This document shows, one piece after another, positions 25,068 to 33,651 of a stretch of 64,000 nucleotides of DNA. The stretch is taken from NCBI RefSeq assembly GCF_006352025.1, contig NZ_CP040936.1, forward strand, positions 1,674,001 to 1,738,000, written 5' to 3'. Origin of the DNA: Hymenobacter sp. DG01 (GTDB lineage Bacteria > Bacteroidota > Bacteroidia > Cytophagales > Hymenobacteraceae). Numbering within the stretch: position 1 is the first letter of the stretch; each line of letters begins with the position of its first letter. Both the position numbers and the translations under genes were made by a program. The notes beneath the pieces are model-generated. The model was given only the letters and a program-made list of their open reading frames with translations. It did no database searches and was not told the origin of the DNA.

Positions 25068-25481
25068 ATGCAATGCTGCATTTTGGCTATGCTAGATGTA
25101 CACCGCGAGCTGCTACCAAACGGTTTCCTGCTTATCCTTTCGCCTGATACCTCTTCCTCCGACGAAGTAAAACTTACCCGAGCCCTGCACCGGGCCAGCC
25201 GCAGTGACAAAGTGGCTATTCTGGTGGACCTGAGTTTGGTGGATACACTCTCCGACGAAGCTATTGATTTGCTGCTGGCCTATGCCTTCATGCTGCACGC
25301 CCAGGGCCGGCGCCTGATTCTATGCCACGTTCCGCAGCATGCCCAGCACCACTTCCTTTACCTGGATGCGGCCTCCCAGCCCCTGCTGGTTCCTTCCCTG
25401 CTGGATGCCATGCAGGAAATAGATTTTACCGTGGGGCATAATCAGGCTCCGGACCTGCATAGCAGCTATTACCCGCGGTAG
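25068..25481 (+). CDS. STAS-like domain protein
   Basis: This is a 137-residue cytosolic protein (130 if the ATG at 25089 is used). The central part, SDKVAILVDLSLVDTLSDEAIDLLLAYAFMLHAQGRRLILCHVP, has the strand-helix-strand order of STAS domains, where the helix after the LVDLS strand normally carries a phosphorylatable serine. Similarity is general, so anti-anti-sigma activity is only a suggestion. It lies upstream of hisS in the same direction, with a 96-base gap. Confidence 0.55.
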   Translation: MQCCILAMLDVHRELLPNGFLLILSPDTSSSDEVKLTRALHRASRSDKVAILVDLSLVDTLSDEAIDLLLAYAFMLHAQGRRLILCHVPQHAQHHFLYLDAASQPLLVPSLLDAMQEIDFTVGHNQAPDLHSSYYPR

Positions 25482-25577
25482 TGCGGGCGCTTTCTGAGGG
25501 CTCTGGAAAAGCCGGACCGGAAAATTCGATGTAAACCCCGAATTTCGCGGCCGTATTTCCGCATCCCGATTTTCCTG

Positions 25578-26975
25578 ATGAGCGCCCAGAAACCCAGCAT
25601 CCCCCGCGGCACCCGCGACTTCGGCCCCGCCGTGGTGGCCCGCCGTAACTATATTTTCGGCGTCATCCGCCGCGTGTTCGAGAAGTTCGGCTACGCTCCG
25701 CTCGAAACCCCTACCCTCGAAAACCTGTCGGTACTCACCGGCAAGTACGGCGATGAAGGCGACCAGCTCCTGTTCAAAGTCCTGAACTCCGGCGACTTTG
25801 CCAAGGACGTTACAGCAGAGGACCTGGCCGCTGAAAACCGGAGCAAGCGCCTGCTGCCCAAAGTAGCCGAGAAAGGTTTGCGCTACGACCTGACCGTGCC
25901 CTTCGCCCGCTACGTGGTGATGAACCGGGGTACGCTCACCTTTCCATTCAAGCGCTACCAGATTCAGCCCGTGTGGCGCGCCGACCGGCCCCAGCGTGGC
26001 CGCTACCGCGAATTCTACCAGTGCGACGCCGACGTGGTGGGCACTGATTCTTTGCTCTGCGAGGCGGAAATTGTGCTGATGATGTCGGAGGTGCTTACCA
26101 CGCTGGGTCTGACGGAGCACACCATCAAAATCAACCACCGCCGCGTGCTGGGCGCCTTTTACCAGGCCCTGGGCGGCGAAGGAACCGAGGTGGATCTGTT
26201 TACGGCCATCGATAAGCTCGACAAGATTGGGCGCGAGGGCGTGGAGAAAGAGCTGGCGGAACGCGGGTTTTCAACTCCGGCCATTGAGCGGTTGTTTGAT
26301 CTGCTGGGGGTAGGCGGCGGCTTCGAGGAGAAGCTGGAGCGCCTGCTGGCGGCCTTCGCCACGGCCGGCGTGGAGCCCGATAACGCCAACGGCTACAAAG
26401 GCCTCCAGGACCTGACGCGGGTGCTGGAGTACCTGCGCAGCTTTGGTTTCGAGAAGTGGCAGAACCTGGAGTTCGACGTGACCCTGGCCCGCGGGCTGAG
26501 CTACTATACGGGCTGCATCTTCGAAATCAAGATCAACAATGTGAACATGGGCAGCGTCTCGGGCGGCGGCCGCTACGACAACCTCACCGGGGCCTTCGGG
26601 TTGCCGGGTGTGTCGGGGGTAGGCTTTTCCTTTGGGGTTGACCGCCTGTACGACTGCCTGGAGGAGCTGCAGCTTTTCCCGGACGCCGTGGCTACTACCA
26701 CCCGCTGCCTGGTGGCCAACTTCGATGCCGAAAGCGAGGCGGCCGTGCTGCCCGTACTGCGCCAGCTGCGCGAGGAGGGCATCCCGAGTGAGCTGTTTCC
26801 GGAGTCCGGCAAGCTGGGCAAGCAGTTCAAATACGCCGATGCCAAGGGTATTCCCTACGTGCTGATTCAGGGCTCCGAAGAACGTGCGGCCGGCCAGTTT
26901 AAGCTGAAAACCCTGGGCACCGGCGCCGAACAGACCGTAAGCCTGGAGCAGGCACTGGCCGAGTTGAAGAAGTAA
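25578..26975 (+). CDS. hisS: histidyl-tRNA synthetase
   Basis: This is a 465-residue class II aminoacyl-tRNA synthetase that charges tRNA-His with histidine. It starts with the family signature KPSIPRGTRDFGP. Motif 2 lies in RYDLTVPFARYVVMN and KRYQIQPVWRADRPQRGRYREFYQCDAD. The histidine-specific motif is ARGLSYYTGCIFEI. Motif 3 is in SVSGGGRYDNL and GVGFSFGVDRLYD. The last 90 residues form the anticodon-binding domain. The length and all motifs are normal. It is followed by a 16-bp hairpin and then hutH. Confidence 0.98.
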   Translation: MSAQKPSIPRGTRDFGPAVVARRNYIFGVIRRVFEKFGYAPLETPTLENLSVLTGKYGDEGDQLLFKVLNSGDFAKDVTAEDLAAENRSKRLLPKVAEKGLRYDLTVPFARYVVMNRGTLTFPFKRYQIQPVWRADRPQRGRYREFYQCDADVVGTDSLLCEAEIVLMMSEVLTTLGLTEHTIKINHRRVLGAFYQALGGEGTEVDLFTAIDKLDKIGREGVEKELAERGFSTPAIERLFDLLGVGGGFEEKLERLLAAFATAGVEPDNANGYKGLQDLTRVLEYLRSFGFEKWQNLEFDVTLARGLSYYTGCIFEIKINNVNMGSVSGGGRYDNLTGAFGLPGVSGVGFSFGVDRLYDCLEELQLFPDAVATTTRCLVANFDAESEAAVLPVLRQLREEGIPSELFPESGKLGKQFKYADAKGIPYVLIQGSEERAAGQFKLKTLGTGAEQTVSLEQALAELKK

Positions 26976-26999
26976 CTTATTTAGCGCCCGGCCTCCCGG

Positions 27000-27036
27000 C
27001 GGCAGACGTAGGCGGCTCTACCGCCTACGTCTGCCG
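27000..27036. terminator. hairpin between hisS and hutH
   Basis: CGGCAGACGTAGGCGG (27000-27015) pairs perfectly with CCGCCTACGTCTGCCG (27021-27036) around a 5-base loop. There is no T tract after it, so it may be an interspersed palindrome or a factor-dependent terminator. Confidence 0.5.
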
Positions 27037-27068
27037 TCAAGCGTCTTAACTACCCTTTCTTCCTCCGC

Positions 27069-28568
27069 ATGGCTCAGGATTTCGCCCTCACTCCTTCTGC
27101 TTTCCTCGACCTGACTACCCTTGAAGAGCTGCTGCGCACCAAGGCCCGCGTGGTGCTCAGCGAAGAGGCCCGCCAACGCATACAGGACTGCCATGAGTAC
27201 CTGCACGGGCGGCTGGAGCGCACCCCGGATGCCGCTATTTACGGCATCAATACCGGGTTTGGGGCCCTGTGCAGCCAGGCTATTCCGGTAGAGCAGCGCC
27301 AGCAGCTGCAGGCCAACCTGGTCATGTCGCATGCCTGCGGAACGGGTGAGGAAGTGCCCGCCGAGCTGGTGCGGCTGATGCTGCTGCTGAAAGCCCAGAG
27401 CCTGAGCTACGGCCACAGCGGCGTGCAGGTCGGCACCGTGCAGCGCCTGCTCGATTTCTATAACCGGGGCATGCTGCCGGTGGTGTACCAGCAGGGCTCC
27501 CTGGGGGCTAGTGGCGACCTGGCTCCGCTGGCCCATCTGAGCCTGCCGCTGCTGGGCCTGGGCGAAGTAAACTACGAGGGTTACCGCCTGGCCGCCGCCG
27601 ATGCCATGAGTTTGTTCAGCTGGCAGCCCCTGACCCTGGAAGCCAAAGAAGGCCTGGCCCTGCTGAACGGAACCCAGTTTATGCTGGCTTACGCCGTGCA
27701 CGCCCTGCTGCGCACCCGCCGCCTGCTGGCCGCCGCCGATGTTATCGGAGCCTTGTCGTTGGAGGCGTTTGATGGCCGCCCCGAGCCGTTTGATGAGCGC
27801 CTGCACCGCCTGCGGCCCCACGCCGGGCAGCTTACGGTAGCAGCCCGGGTTCGGGAGCTGCTGGGGGGTAGCGAGTTGCAGCAGCAGCCCAAAACCGCCG
27901 TGCAGGATCCCTACTCCTTCCGCTGCCTGCCCCAGGTACACGGCGCCTCCCGCGATGCGCTGGCGTATGTAGAGGGGGTAGTAGAAACCGAGTGCAACGC
28001 CGTAACTGACAACCCCAACCTCTTCCCTGAAGATGACGCCATTCTGAGCGGGGGCAACTTCCACGGGCAGCCCCTGGCCCTGGCCCTCGATATGCTGGCT
28101 ATTGCCACGGCCGAGCTGGGTAGCATCTCGCAGCAGCGCACCACCCAACTCATTAGCGGGCAGCGGGGCCTGCCGCCCTTCCTGGTGGCTGAGCCAGGTC
28201 TGAACTCGGGCCTGATGATTCCGCAGTACACGGCCGCTGGCATTGTCAGCCAGAATAAGCAGCTGTGCACTCCGGCTTCCGTGGACAGCCTCGTGAGCAG
28301 CAACGGGCAGGAGGACCATGTAAGCATGGGTGCCAACGCCGCTACCAAGGCCCTGCGGGTGGTCCAGAACGTGGAGCAGCTCCTGGGCATTGAGCTCCTC
28401 AACGCCACCCAGGCCCTGGAATTCCGCCGGCCCGCCCGCACTTCCGCGGCGCTGGAGCAGGTAGTAGCCGCCTTCCGGGAGAAGGTTGCTTTCGTGGGGC
28501 AGGACCGGGTGCTGTATCCTGATCTGCACGCCGCCGCGGCCTTCGTGCGGGGTTTTGAGTGGCAGTAG
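27069..28568 (+). CDS. hutH: histidine ammonia-lyase
   Basis: This 499-residue enzyme removes ammonia from L-histidine to give trans-urocanate, the first step of histidine breakdown. The MIO prosthetic group is built from Ala147-Ser148-Gly149 in GSLGASGDLAPLAH. Tyr58 in IYGINTGFG is the usual catalytic base. NAVTDNPN and the GNFHGQPLALALD segment are also typical. Length is normal. No hutU, hutI or hutG gene is near, so the rest of the pathway must lie elsewhere, or the enzyme belongs to the wider HAL/TAL family with another substrate. Confidence 0.92.
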   Translation: MAQDFALTPSAFLDLTTLEELLRTKARVVLSEEARQRIQDCHEYLHGRLERTPDAAIYGINTGFGALCSQAIPVEQRQQLQANLVMSHACGTGEEVPAELVRLMLLLKAQSLSYGHSGVQVGTVQRLLDFYNRGMLPVVYQQGSLGASGDLAPLAHLSLPLLGLGEVNYEGYRLAAADAMSLFSWQPLTLEAKEGLALLNGTQFMLAYAVHALLRTRRLLAAADVIGALSLEAFDGRPEPFDERLHRLRPHAGQLTVAARVRELLGGSELQQQPKTAVQDPYSFRCLPQVHGASRDALAYVEGVVETECNAVTDNPNLFPEDDAILSGGNFHGQPLALALDMLAIATAELGSISQQRTTQLISGQRGLPPFLVAEPGLNSGLMIPQYTAAGIVSQNKQLCTPASVDSLVSSNGQEDHVSMGANAATKALRVVQNVEQLLGIELLNATQALEFRRPARTSAALEQVVAAFREKVAFVGQDRVLYPDLHAAAAFVRGFEWQ

Positions 28569-28672
28569 CACCCGCAAGCAGCGGCCCGCTGATTTGAGTT
28601 GAAAGCACCGGTACCTCCCGAAACCTGCTACTTTAGCCCGGCGCGGGTACGCAAGCGCGCGGCTGCTTCGTT

Positions 28673-30607
28673 ATGGGGATAGTGAAACCTCTACTTGTCT
28701 TTTTGCTACTGCTGAGTGCCGGTTGGCTGGGTACCCAGGCTCCGGCTTATGGCCAGTGTACTCCTACCCCCAACTCCGGCGCCTGTTTCAAAGCCTACGA
28801 TGCCGTAACGGGCCAGGAGCTGCCGTTTTACCTGTGCGCCAACCGCCCCGTGCGGCTGCGCGACTGCAGCGGCAAAAACCTCGACCCGGCCCAGATTTAC
28901 TACCAGCGCGGCCCGGCCATTACCTGCAGCGGCTTCACGGATACGGCCACCACATTTACCCCCACGGCGGCCGGCGTGCTAGTTATCACCCAGAACACCC
29001 AGGGGCCCCAGGGCGGCAGCCAGGGCATTATCTTCTCCCGAAACTTCGAGGTAAAAACCACCCCCGACCCTGGTTTTACCCTCACGGCCTGCGCCCCCGG
29101 CTTTGTGGAGGTAACCGTTACGGACACCCACTACGACCAGTACACGGTGCAGGTAGGCACCGCCGCCCCCGTACCCGCCGCGCGCAACACCCCGGCTACC
29201 TACCCCACCAATGGGGCCAATACCGTAACCGTTACCGGCCGCTACGCCATTGCCAGTCTGTGCGCCGGCGTCAGCACCCGCACGTTTACGCCCCTGCCCG
29301 CGCCCCGGACGCCGGTACTGACCCGGCTTGCTGTGGAGGGCTCCACGGCGCAATTCCAGTTCGGGCCGTTGCAGCCGGAGTACCAGTACCGCCTGCAGCT
29401 AGCCGATGCAGCCGCGACGGGCGGCTTCCGCACGGTGGCCACCGTGCCGGGCACGGCTACCTCTTACACCCTTGCCAACGCTGCCCTGCCCGGCTGCTAC
29501 CGCCTGCTACTTCAGGACGCCTGCCAGCCCGCGGTAGCCAATAGTCCATCGGCCACGGTCTGCACCGTTAGCCTCACCGGCACGGCCCTGAGCGGGCGCA
29601 ATCAGCTGAACTGGAGCACCGGCAGCACCGGCCCCTTTACCCTGACCCGGACGGATGGCTCGAACACGGTTCAGCTGCCGCTGCCGGCCGGCACTACCCG
29701 CTACGAGGACCCCGACGTGGCCTGCGGCACTACCTACCGCTACCGCCTGAGTTTGGCAACCGGCGCGGCCACCTCGGTTTCCGATGAGGTAGCGGTAACG
29801 GCCTTGGCTGGTCCGGCCCCGGTAGCGCCCCGCCTGACGGCCTCCTTCACCCTGCGCAACCAAATTGAGCTGCTGGCCACCGGACCAGGTAGCGGGCTGC
29901 TCACCTACCTGCGTAATGGCAGTCCGCTGGCAACTACGGCCGCCCGCTCCTTCATCGACTCGCTTGCCAGCCCTACCCCCGGTGCCGAGCTGTGCTACAC
30001 CGTGCGCCAGCAGGATGCCTGCGGTAACCGCTCCGGCGAAAGCACTGCCGTATGCCCGGTGATGCTGGAGGCCCGCCCCGAAGCGGCCGATGCCAGCACC
30101 ATTCGGCTGAGCTGGACCGCCCTGCGGGGCCCCGACGCCACGGCGCCGGTAAGCTACCGGGTACTGGTTTTGTCGGCGACCAACGCCGTGCTGAGCAGTC
30201 GGCCGGTCAGCGGCGGGGGCCTTACCTACCTCGATCTGCAGCCCCCCCCCGATCAGCAGGTGGTGTGCTACCGCATTGAGGCCACCATAGGCGCCCTTGT
30301 CAGCTACTCCAATGTGGCTACGGTAGCCCGGCGGGTGCAGGTGTTTGTTCCCACGGCCTTCACCCCCAACGGCGACGGGCTTAATGATGTGCTGGAGCTG
30401 AAGGGCCGCTATTTGGAGAACTTCCGTTTTGTCATCATTGACCGCAATGGGCAGCCGGTGTTTCAGGCCACCTCGCGCACACAAACCTGGGATGGGCGCA
30501 TCGGTACGGCGGCCCCGGTGCCGGGCACTTACGTGTGGCGCTTCGAAACCACCGACCAGCTGGGTAACCGGGTGGTGCAGAGTGGCACCGTCACGCTGCT
30601 GCGGTAG
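28673..30607 (+). CDS. large secreted protein with gliding-type (T9SS type B) C-terminal domain
   Basis: This is a 644-residue exported protein with a signal peptide to about residue 28 (APAYGQ). The middle is a row of beta-sandwich repeats, several with a fibronectin-III look, for example GAELCYTVRQQDACGNRSGES and QVVCYRIEATIGALVSYSNV. The last 90 residues are the gliding motility-associated type B sorting domain: VFVPTAFTPNGDGLND, LENFRFVIIDRNGQPVF, TQTWDGRI, GTYVWRFETTDQLGN. It should pass through the type IX secretion system. Function unknown, probably adhesion or surface structure. Confidence 0.87.
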   Translation: MGIVKPLLVFLLLLSAGWLGTQAPAYGQCTPTPNSGACFKAYDAVTGQELPFYLCANRPVRLRDCSGKNLDPAQIYYQRGPAITCSGFTDTATTFTPTAAGVLVITQNTQGPQGGSQGIIFSRNFEVKTTPDPGFTLTACAPGFVEVTVTDTHYDQYTVQVGTAAPVPAARNTPATYPTNGANTVTVTGRYAIASLCAGVSTRTFTPLPAPRTPVLTRLAVEGSTAQFQFGPLQPEYQYRLQLADAAATGGFRTVATVPGTATSYTLANAALPGCYRLLLQDACQPAVANSPSATVCTVSLTGTALSGRNQLNWSTGSTGPFTLTRTDGSNTVQLPLPAGTTRYEDPDVACGTTYRYRLSLATGAATSVSDEVAVTALAGPAPVAPRLTASFTLRNQIELLATGPGSGLLTYLRNGSPLATTAARSFIDSLASPTPGAELCYTVRQQDACGNRSGESTAVCPVMLEARPEAADASTIRLSWTALRGPDATAPVSYRVLVLSATNAVLSSRPVSGGGLTYLDLQPPPDQQVVCYRIEATIGALVSYSNVATVARRVQVFVPTAFTPNGDGLNDVLELKGRYLENFRFVIIDRNGQPVFQATSRTQTWDGRIGTAAPVPGTYVWRFETTDQLGNRVVQSGTVTLLR

Positions 30608-30650
30608 CCCGAGCGGCGTTTATCAGCTCACCGGGCCACCTGTACGCCGG

Positions 30651-31463
30651 CTATTGGGCGGGTAGCACCAGCACCGGCAACTCGCTGTGAAGCAGCACCC
30701 GGGCCGTAACGCTGCGGTGGAACAGGTTGCCCAGGAAGCTGCGCCGCCGGGCAATCAGCATTACGGCATCGTAGTCGGTGGGGCGGGCAGCCTGCAGAAT
30801 ACCCTCGGCCGGGTCGGTCCCGCTTACTACCCGGGTATCGGTAACCGGCCAGTCGAGCCCCAGGCTTGCCGGCAGGGCAGCTTCCAGGCTGGGCTCGTCG
30901 GTAGCCGCTTCGGGGCGGCGGATGTGCACTACGGTTATCTGGGCCTGCAGGGCCGAGAGCAGCTCGCGCACCGGGCCGGCGTGCTGACCCAGGTCGAAGG
31001 CTTCGCCGTCCAGGGCCAGCAGCAGGCGCCGGGGCGGGCCGCTGCTCTCCACGCTGTGGGGCACTACCAGCATGGGGTAGGGCGCGGCCCGCAGAATATC
31101 CAGGGAGGTAGTTTGCACCAACTCGTCGGGGGTAGCACTATAGTCAGGGCGCCCGAGCACTACCAGGGCCGGCTGATGGCGGCTGACGGCATCGGCCACG
31201 GCAAAAGCTACCCGGCCGTGGCCTACTTCGGCTACCACCGGCACCCGCAGCTGCCGCGTCACGCTTTGCAAGGCCAGGGTAATGGCCTCGCGGCTGAGAT
31301 TGGAGAGTTGCCCGCTGAACATTTCGGGGTCCAGCACAGAGTCGCGGCGCACATGCAGCAGCACCAGGCGCGCCTGCAGGGGCTCGGCCAGGTTGGTGGC
31401 ATAGGCCAGGGCCCGGCCCGCGGCCTGAAAGAAATCGGTGAGCAGAAGCAGGGAGGTTGCCAT
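30651..31463 (-). CDS. tandem-domain universal stress protein
   Basis: This is a 270-residue cytosolic protein with two UspA-type domains. The first starts ATSLLLLTDFFQAAGRALAYATNLA and ends YPMLVVPHS; the second starts RRLLLALDGEAFDLGQ and ends ELPVLVLPAQ. The first domain lacks the clear G-x2-G-x9-G nucleotide loop and the second has a degenerate one, so ATP binding is doubtful. It is downstream of the thioredoxin-like gene on the same strand (98-base gap) and probably shares its FNR-box promoter. A second tandem universal stress protein lies in the cbb3 cluster. Confidence 0.85.
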   Translation of the reverse strand: MATSLLLLTDFFQAAGRALAYATNLAEPLQARLVLLHVRRDSVLDPEMFSGQLSNLSREAITLALQSVTRQLRVPVVAEVGHGRVAFAVADAVSRHQPALVVLGRPDYSATPDELVQTTSLDILRAAPYPMLVVPHSVESSGPPRRLLLALDGEAFDLGQHAGPVRELLSALQAQITVVHIRRPEAATDEPSLEAALPASLGLDWPVTDTRVVSGTDPAEGILQAARPTDYDAVMLIARRRSFLGNLFHRSVTARVLLHSELPVLVLPAQ

Positions 31464-31561
31464 GAGCTGCGGGAAGCGGTTAAGGGAAAAACACGGAAAA
31501 GCCTACCTCGCCTACCCCAGGGTGACCCCACAGGCCGCCCAGGTCCGGGCCAGGCGGCAGC

Positions 31562-31909
31562 TCAGCCAGCCGACTCGGCCCAGTCGGGGGCTACTTTAGC
31601 CAGCACCAGGGGCACTACCTCATCGGCGTGGGGCAGGCCCTGCTGCCGCCACAGCTCCCGGCCCTCGCGCACCAGCACGTAGGCCGGCAGCTGCACCGGG
31701 GCAAAGCTGCGCACCACGGCGGGGTAGTTGGCTTCGTCGATGGTGAGCACCTGCACGGCCGCCCCCAGCCGCCGCTGCAGACTGGCCTGGTCAGCGGCCG
31801 AGAAGGTCTGGCCCGGAGTCCCGCCTCGTCGGGCAAGCGGCGGCACCATCACCAGCAGCATGGCTGCAATGGGTGGGTCGGTGGCGGAAAGAGGCAGAAG
31901 ACCGGACAT
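31562..31909 (-). CDS. thioredoxin-fold protein without CxxC
   Basis: This is a 115-residue protein. VQVLTIDEANYPAVVRSFAPVQLPAYVLVREGRELWRQQG follows the second half of a thioredoxin fold, including the cis-proline position (QLPAYVL). There is no CxxC pair, and in fact no cysteine at all, so it cannot be a redox thioredoxin. It starts 20 bases after a predicted transcription start with an exact TAnnTTTG element and a TGA-N6-TCA box. Its place next to a stress protein and the PAS kinase suggests a role in the oxygen or redox response. Confidence 0.65.
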   Translation of the reverse strand: MSGLLPLSATDPPIAAMLLVMVPPLARRGGTPGQTFSAADQASLQRRLGAAVQVLTIDEANYPAVVRSFAPVQLPAYVLVREGRELWRQQGLPHADEVVPLVLAKVAPDWAESAG

Positions 31910-31935
31910 GGCGAGCAGAGTAATTGATCCTAGTT

Positions 31936-31978
31936 CAAAACTACTGGCCGGCCCCGGCCCGTGGCATGACAGGCATCA
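31936..31978 (-). promoter_or_regulatory. FNR/CRP-type box and -7 element for the thioredoxin-like/Usp unit
   Basis: TGACAGGCATCA (31967-31978) is a TGA-N6-TCA box. On the minus strand TAGTTTTG (31943 down to 31936) is an exact TAnnTTTG element. From the first base of the box to the last G of the element the offset is 42 bases, the same as at ccoI and ccoNO. The start codon lies about 20 bases after the expected transcription start. Confidence 0.65.
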
Positions 31979-32058
31979 GCCGGGCTAACTGATATTGATC
32001 ATCTGCCGTTCTTTGCGGAAGTTGCCCCGTTATCTTCTCTTTGTGGTGTCTTTCGCCT

Positions 32059-33651
32059 ATGCCCCTTCCCTTCGCTTCTGGTTCACTTACTGATATTCTC
32101 TTTGCGCAAGCCAAGGACTTTATTGGGCTTTATGACGTTGAGCTGGGCTGGTTTACCCACGTAAATCCGGCCGGTTACCAGCTGCTGGGCTACCCCTCGG
32201 CCCCGGCCCTGCTCACTGACCCGGCCCGCTCCCTCCGTTCCCGGCAGCTGACACCGGCCGAGTGGGACCAGCTGCGCGAGCAGGTGCTGCGCACCGGCCA
32301 TCAGGAGATGGACGTAGAGCTGCGCCGCCAGGACGGCAGCACGTTCTGGGCCAGCATGGAGCTGCATAGCCTTACCCTGGAGGAGCGCCTTCATTTTCTG
32401 GTCCGGATAACGGATACCGACCGCCTGCGGGCCACTGAGCGCCGCCTCAGCCAGAGCGTGGGCCGCTTCGAGGCCGTGTTTGCCCACGCCACCATCGGCA
32501 TTATCGTGTGCAACCGGCAGGGCGATATTGTGCTGGCCAACGAAAAGGCTCAGGAGCTGTTCGGCTACCCCGCGGGCACGCTGCTGGGCCAGCGCATTGA
32601 TGTGCTGGTGCCCGATGCCGTGAGCCACCGCCACGAGCAGCTCCGGGCCTCTTTCAACGCCAACCCCCAGGTGCGGGCCATGGGCCACAACCGCGACCTG
32701 CAGGCCCGGCGCCGCGACGGTTCGGTGTTTCCGGTGGAAGTCAGCCTGAGCTATTTTCACCTCGAAGACGAACTGTTCGTGGTGTCCTACGTCATCGACA
32801 TCACCTTTAAGAAGGAAGCCGAGCGGGAGCTGATTGACCAGCGCCAGCGCGTGGAGCGCCTCAACGCCGAGCTGGAGCAGAAAGTCACGGACCGCACCCA
32901 CGCCTTGCTCACCACCCTGGCCCAGTTGGAAAAGCGCACCGAGGAGCTCGGCCAGGCCCTGCGGGCCGAGCAGGAGCTCGGGGAGCTGAAGTCGCGCTTC
33001 GTGAGCATGGCCTCCCACGAGTTCCGGACTCCGCTCACGGCCGTACTCACCTCCACGGCCCTGATTGAGAAGTACCCCGGCACCGAGCAGCAGGACAAGC
33101 GTGTGAAGCATCTGCAGCGCATCCGGGCCTCCGTAAATCACCTCAACGACATCCTGGAGGAGTTTTTGTCGGTAGGCCGCATTGAGGAAGGCCGCATTGA
33201 GGCCCGGCCCGTGCAGCTCGATTTGCCGGCTCTGCTCCAGGAAACCATTGCCGACCTGCAGGGTCTGCGCAAGGCCGGCCAGACCATTGTGCCCGAGCTG
33301 GAATGCACCCAGCTGGTACGCCTCGACCCCTCCCTGCTGCGCAAAATTCTGGTGAACCTACTCTCCAACGCCCTGAAATACTCAGGCGAGGGCTCCGAGG
33401 TGCGGGTGCGTGCCGAGTGCCACCCCCACCAGGTGCTGATTCGGGTGCAGGACCAGGGCGTGGGCATCTCGGAGGAAGACCAGCAGCATTTGTTTGAACG
33501 CTTCTTCCGGGCCCGAAACGTGGCCAACGTGCCCGGCACGGGCCTGGGCCTCTATATTATTGCCAAGTACCTGGAGCTGATGGGCGGCACCATTGCCCTG
33601 GAAAGCCAGGTAGGCGCAGGCACCACCGTCACTGTTACCATTCCTCTCTGA
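32059..33651 (+). CDS. soluble PAS-PAS sensor histidine kinase
   Basis: This is a 530-residue kinase without membrane segments. It has two PAS domains (about 15-120 and 135-255; GWFTHVNPAGYQLLGYP and GRFEAVFAHATIGIIVCNRQGDIVLANEKA), then a coiled coil and the H box ASHEFRTPL with His320. The ATPase part includes NLLSNALKYS, DQGVGIS and GTGLGLYI. I start at the ATG 32059. The cytosolic PAS domains suggest an internal signal such as redox state, oxygen or a bound cofactor; no conserved heme-binding residue can be assigned. The next gene overlaps its stop by one base, so the pair is coupled. Confidence 0.93.
   Translation: MPLPFASGSLTDILFAQAKDFIGLYDVELGWFTHVNPAGYQLLGYPSAPALLTDPARSLRSRQLTPAEWDQLREQVLRTGHQEMDVELRRQDGSTFWASMELHSLTLEERLHFLVRITDTDRLRATERRLSQSVGRFEAVFAHATIGIIVCNRQGDIVLANEKAQELFGYPAGTLLGQRIDVLVPDAVSHRHEQLRASFNANPQVRAMGHNRDLQARRRDGSVFPVEVSLSYFHLEDELFVVSYVIDITFKKEAERELIDQRQRVERLNAELEQKVTDRTHALLTTLAQLEKRTEELGQALRAEQELGELKSRFVSMASHEFRTPLTAVLTSTALIEKYPGTEQQDKRVKHLQRIRASVNHLNDILEEFLSVGRIEEGRIEARPVQLDLPALLQETIADLQGLRKAGQTIVPELECTQLVRLDPSLLRKILVNLLSNALKYSGEGSEVRVRAECHPHQVLIRVQDQGVGISEEDQQHLFERFFRARNVANVPGTGLGLYIIAKYLELMGGTIALESQVGAGTTVTVTIPL

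Noticed and set aside
27018..28577. A 519-codon minus-strand frame opposite hutH
   Set aside because: hutH is certain on the plus strand; the antisense frame arises from high GC at third codon positions.
29507..30484. A 325-codon minus-strand frame inside the gliding-type surface protein gene
   Set aside because: Shadow of the T9SS type B protein; no recognisable domain.
31924..31938. TTGA-N7-TCAA near the thioredoxin-like gene
   Set aside because: The spacing is one base too long for an FNR-type site and it overlaps the better supported -7 element.
31967..32015. The box at 31967 as activator of the PAS kinase gene in the plus direction
   Set aside because: The nearest TTTG on the plus strand ends 48 bases from the box start, not 41-42; the minus-strand direction fits exactly.
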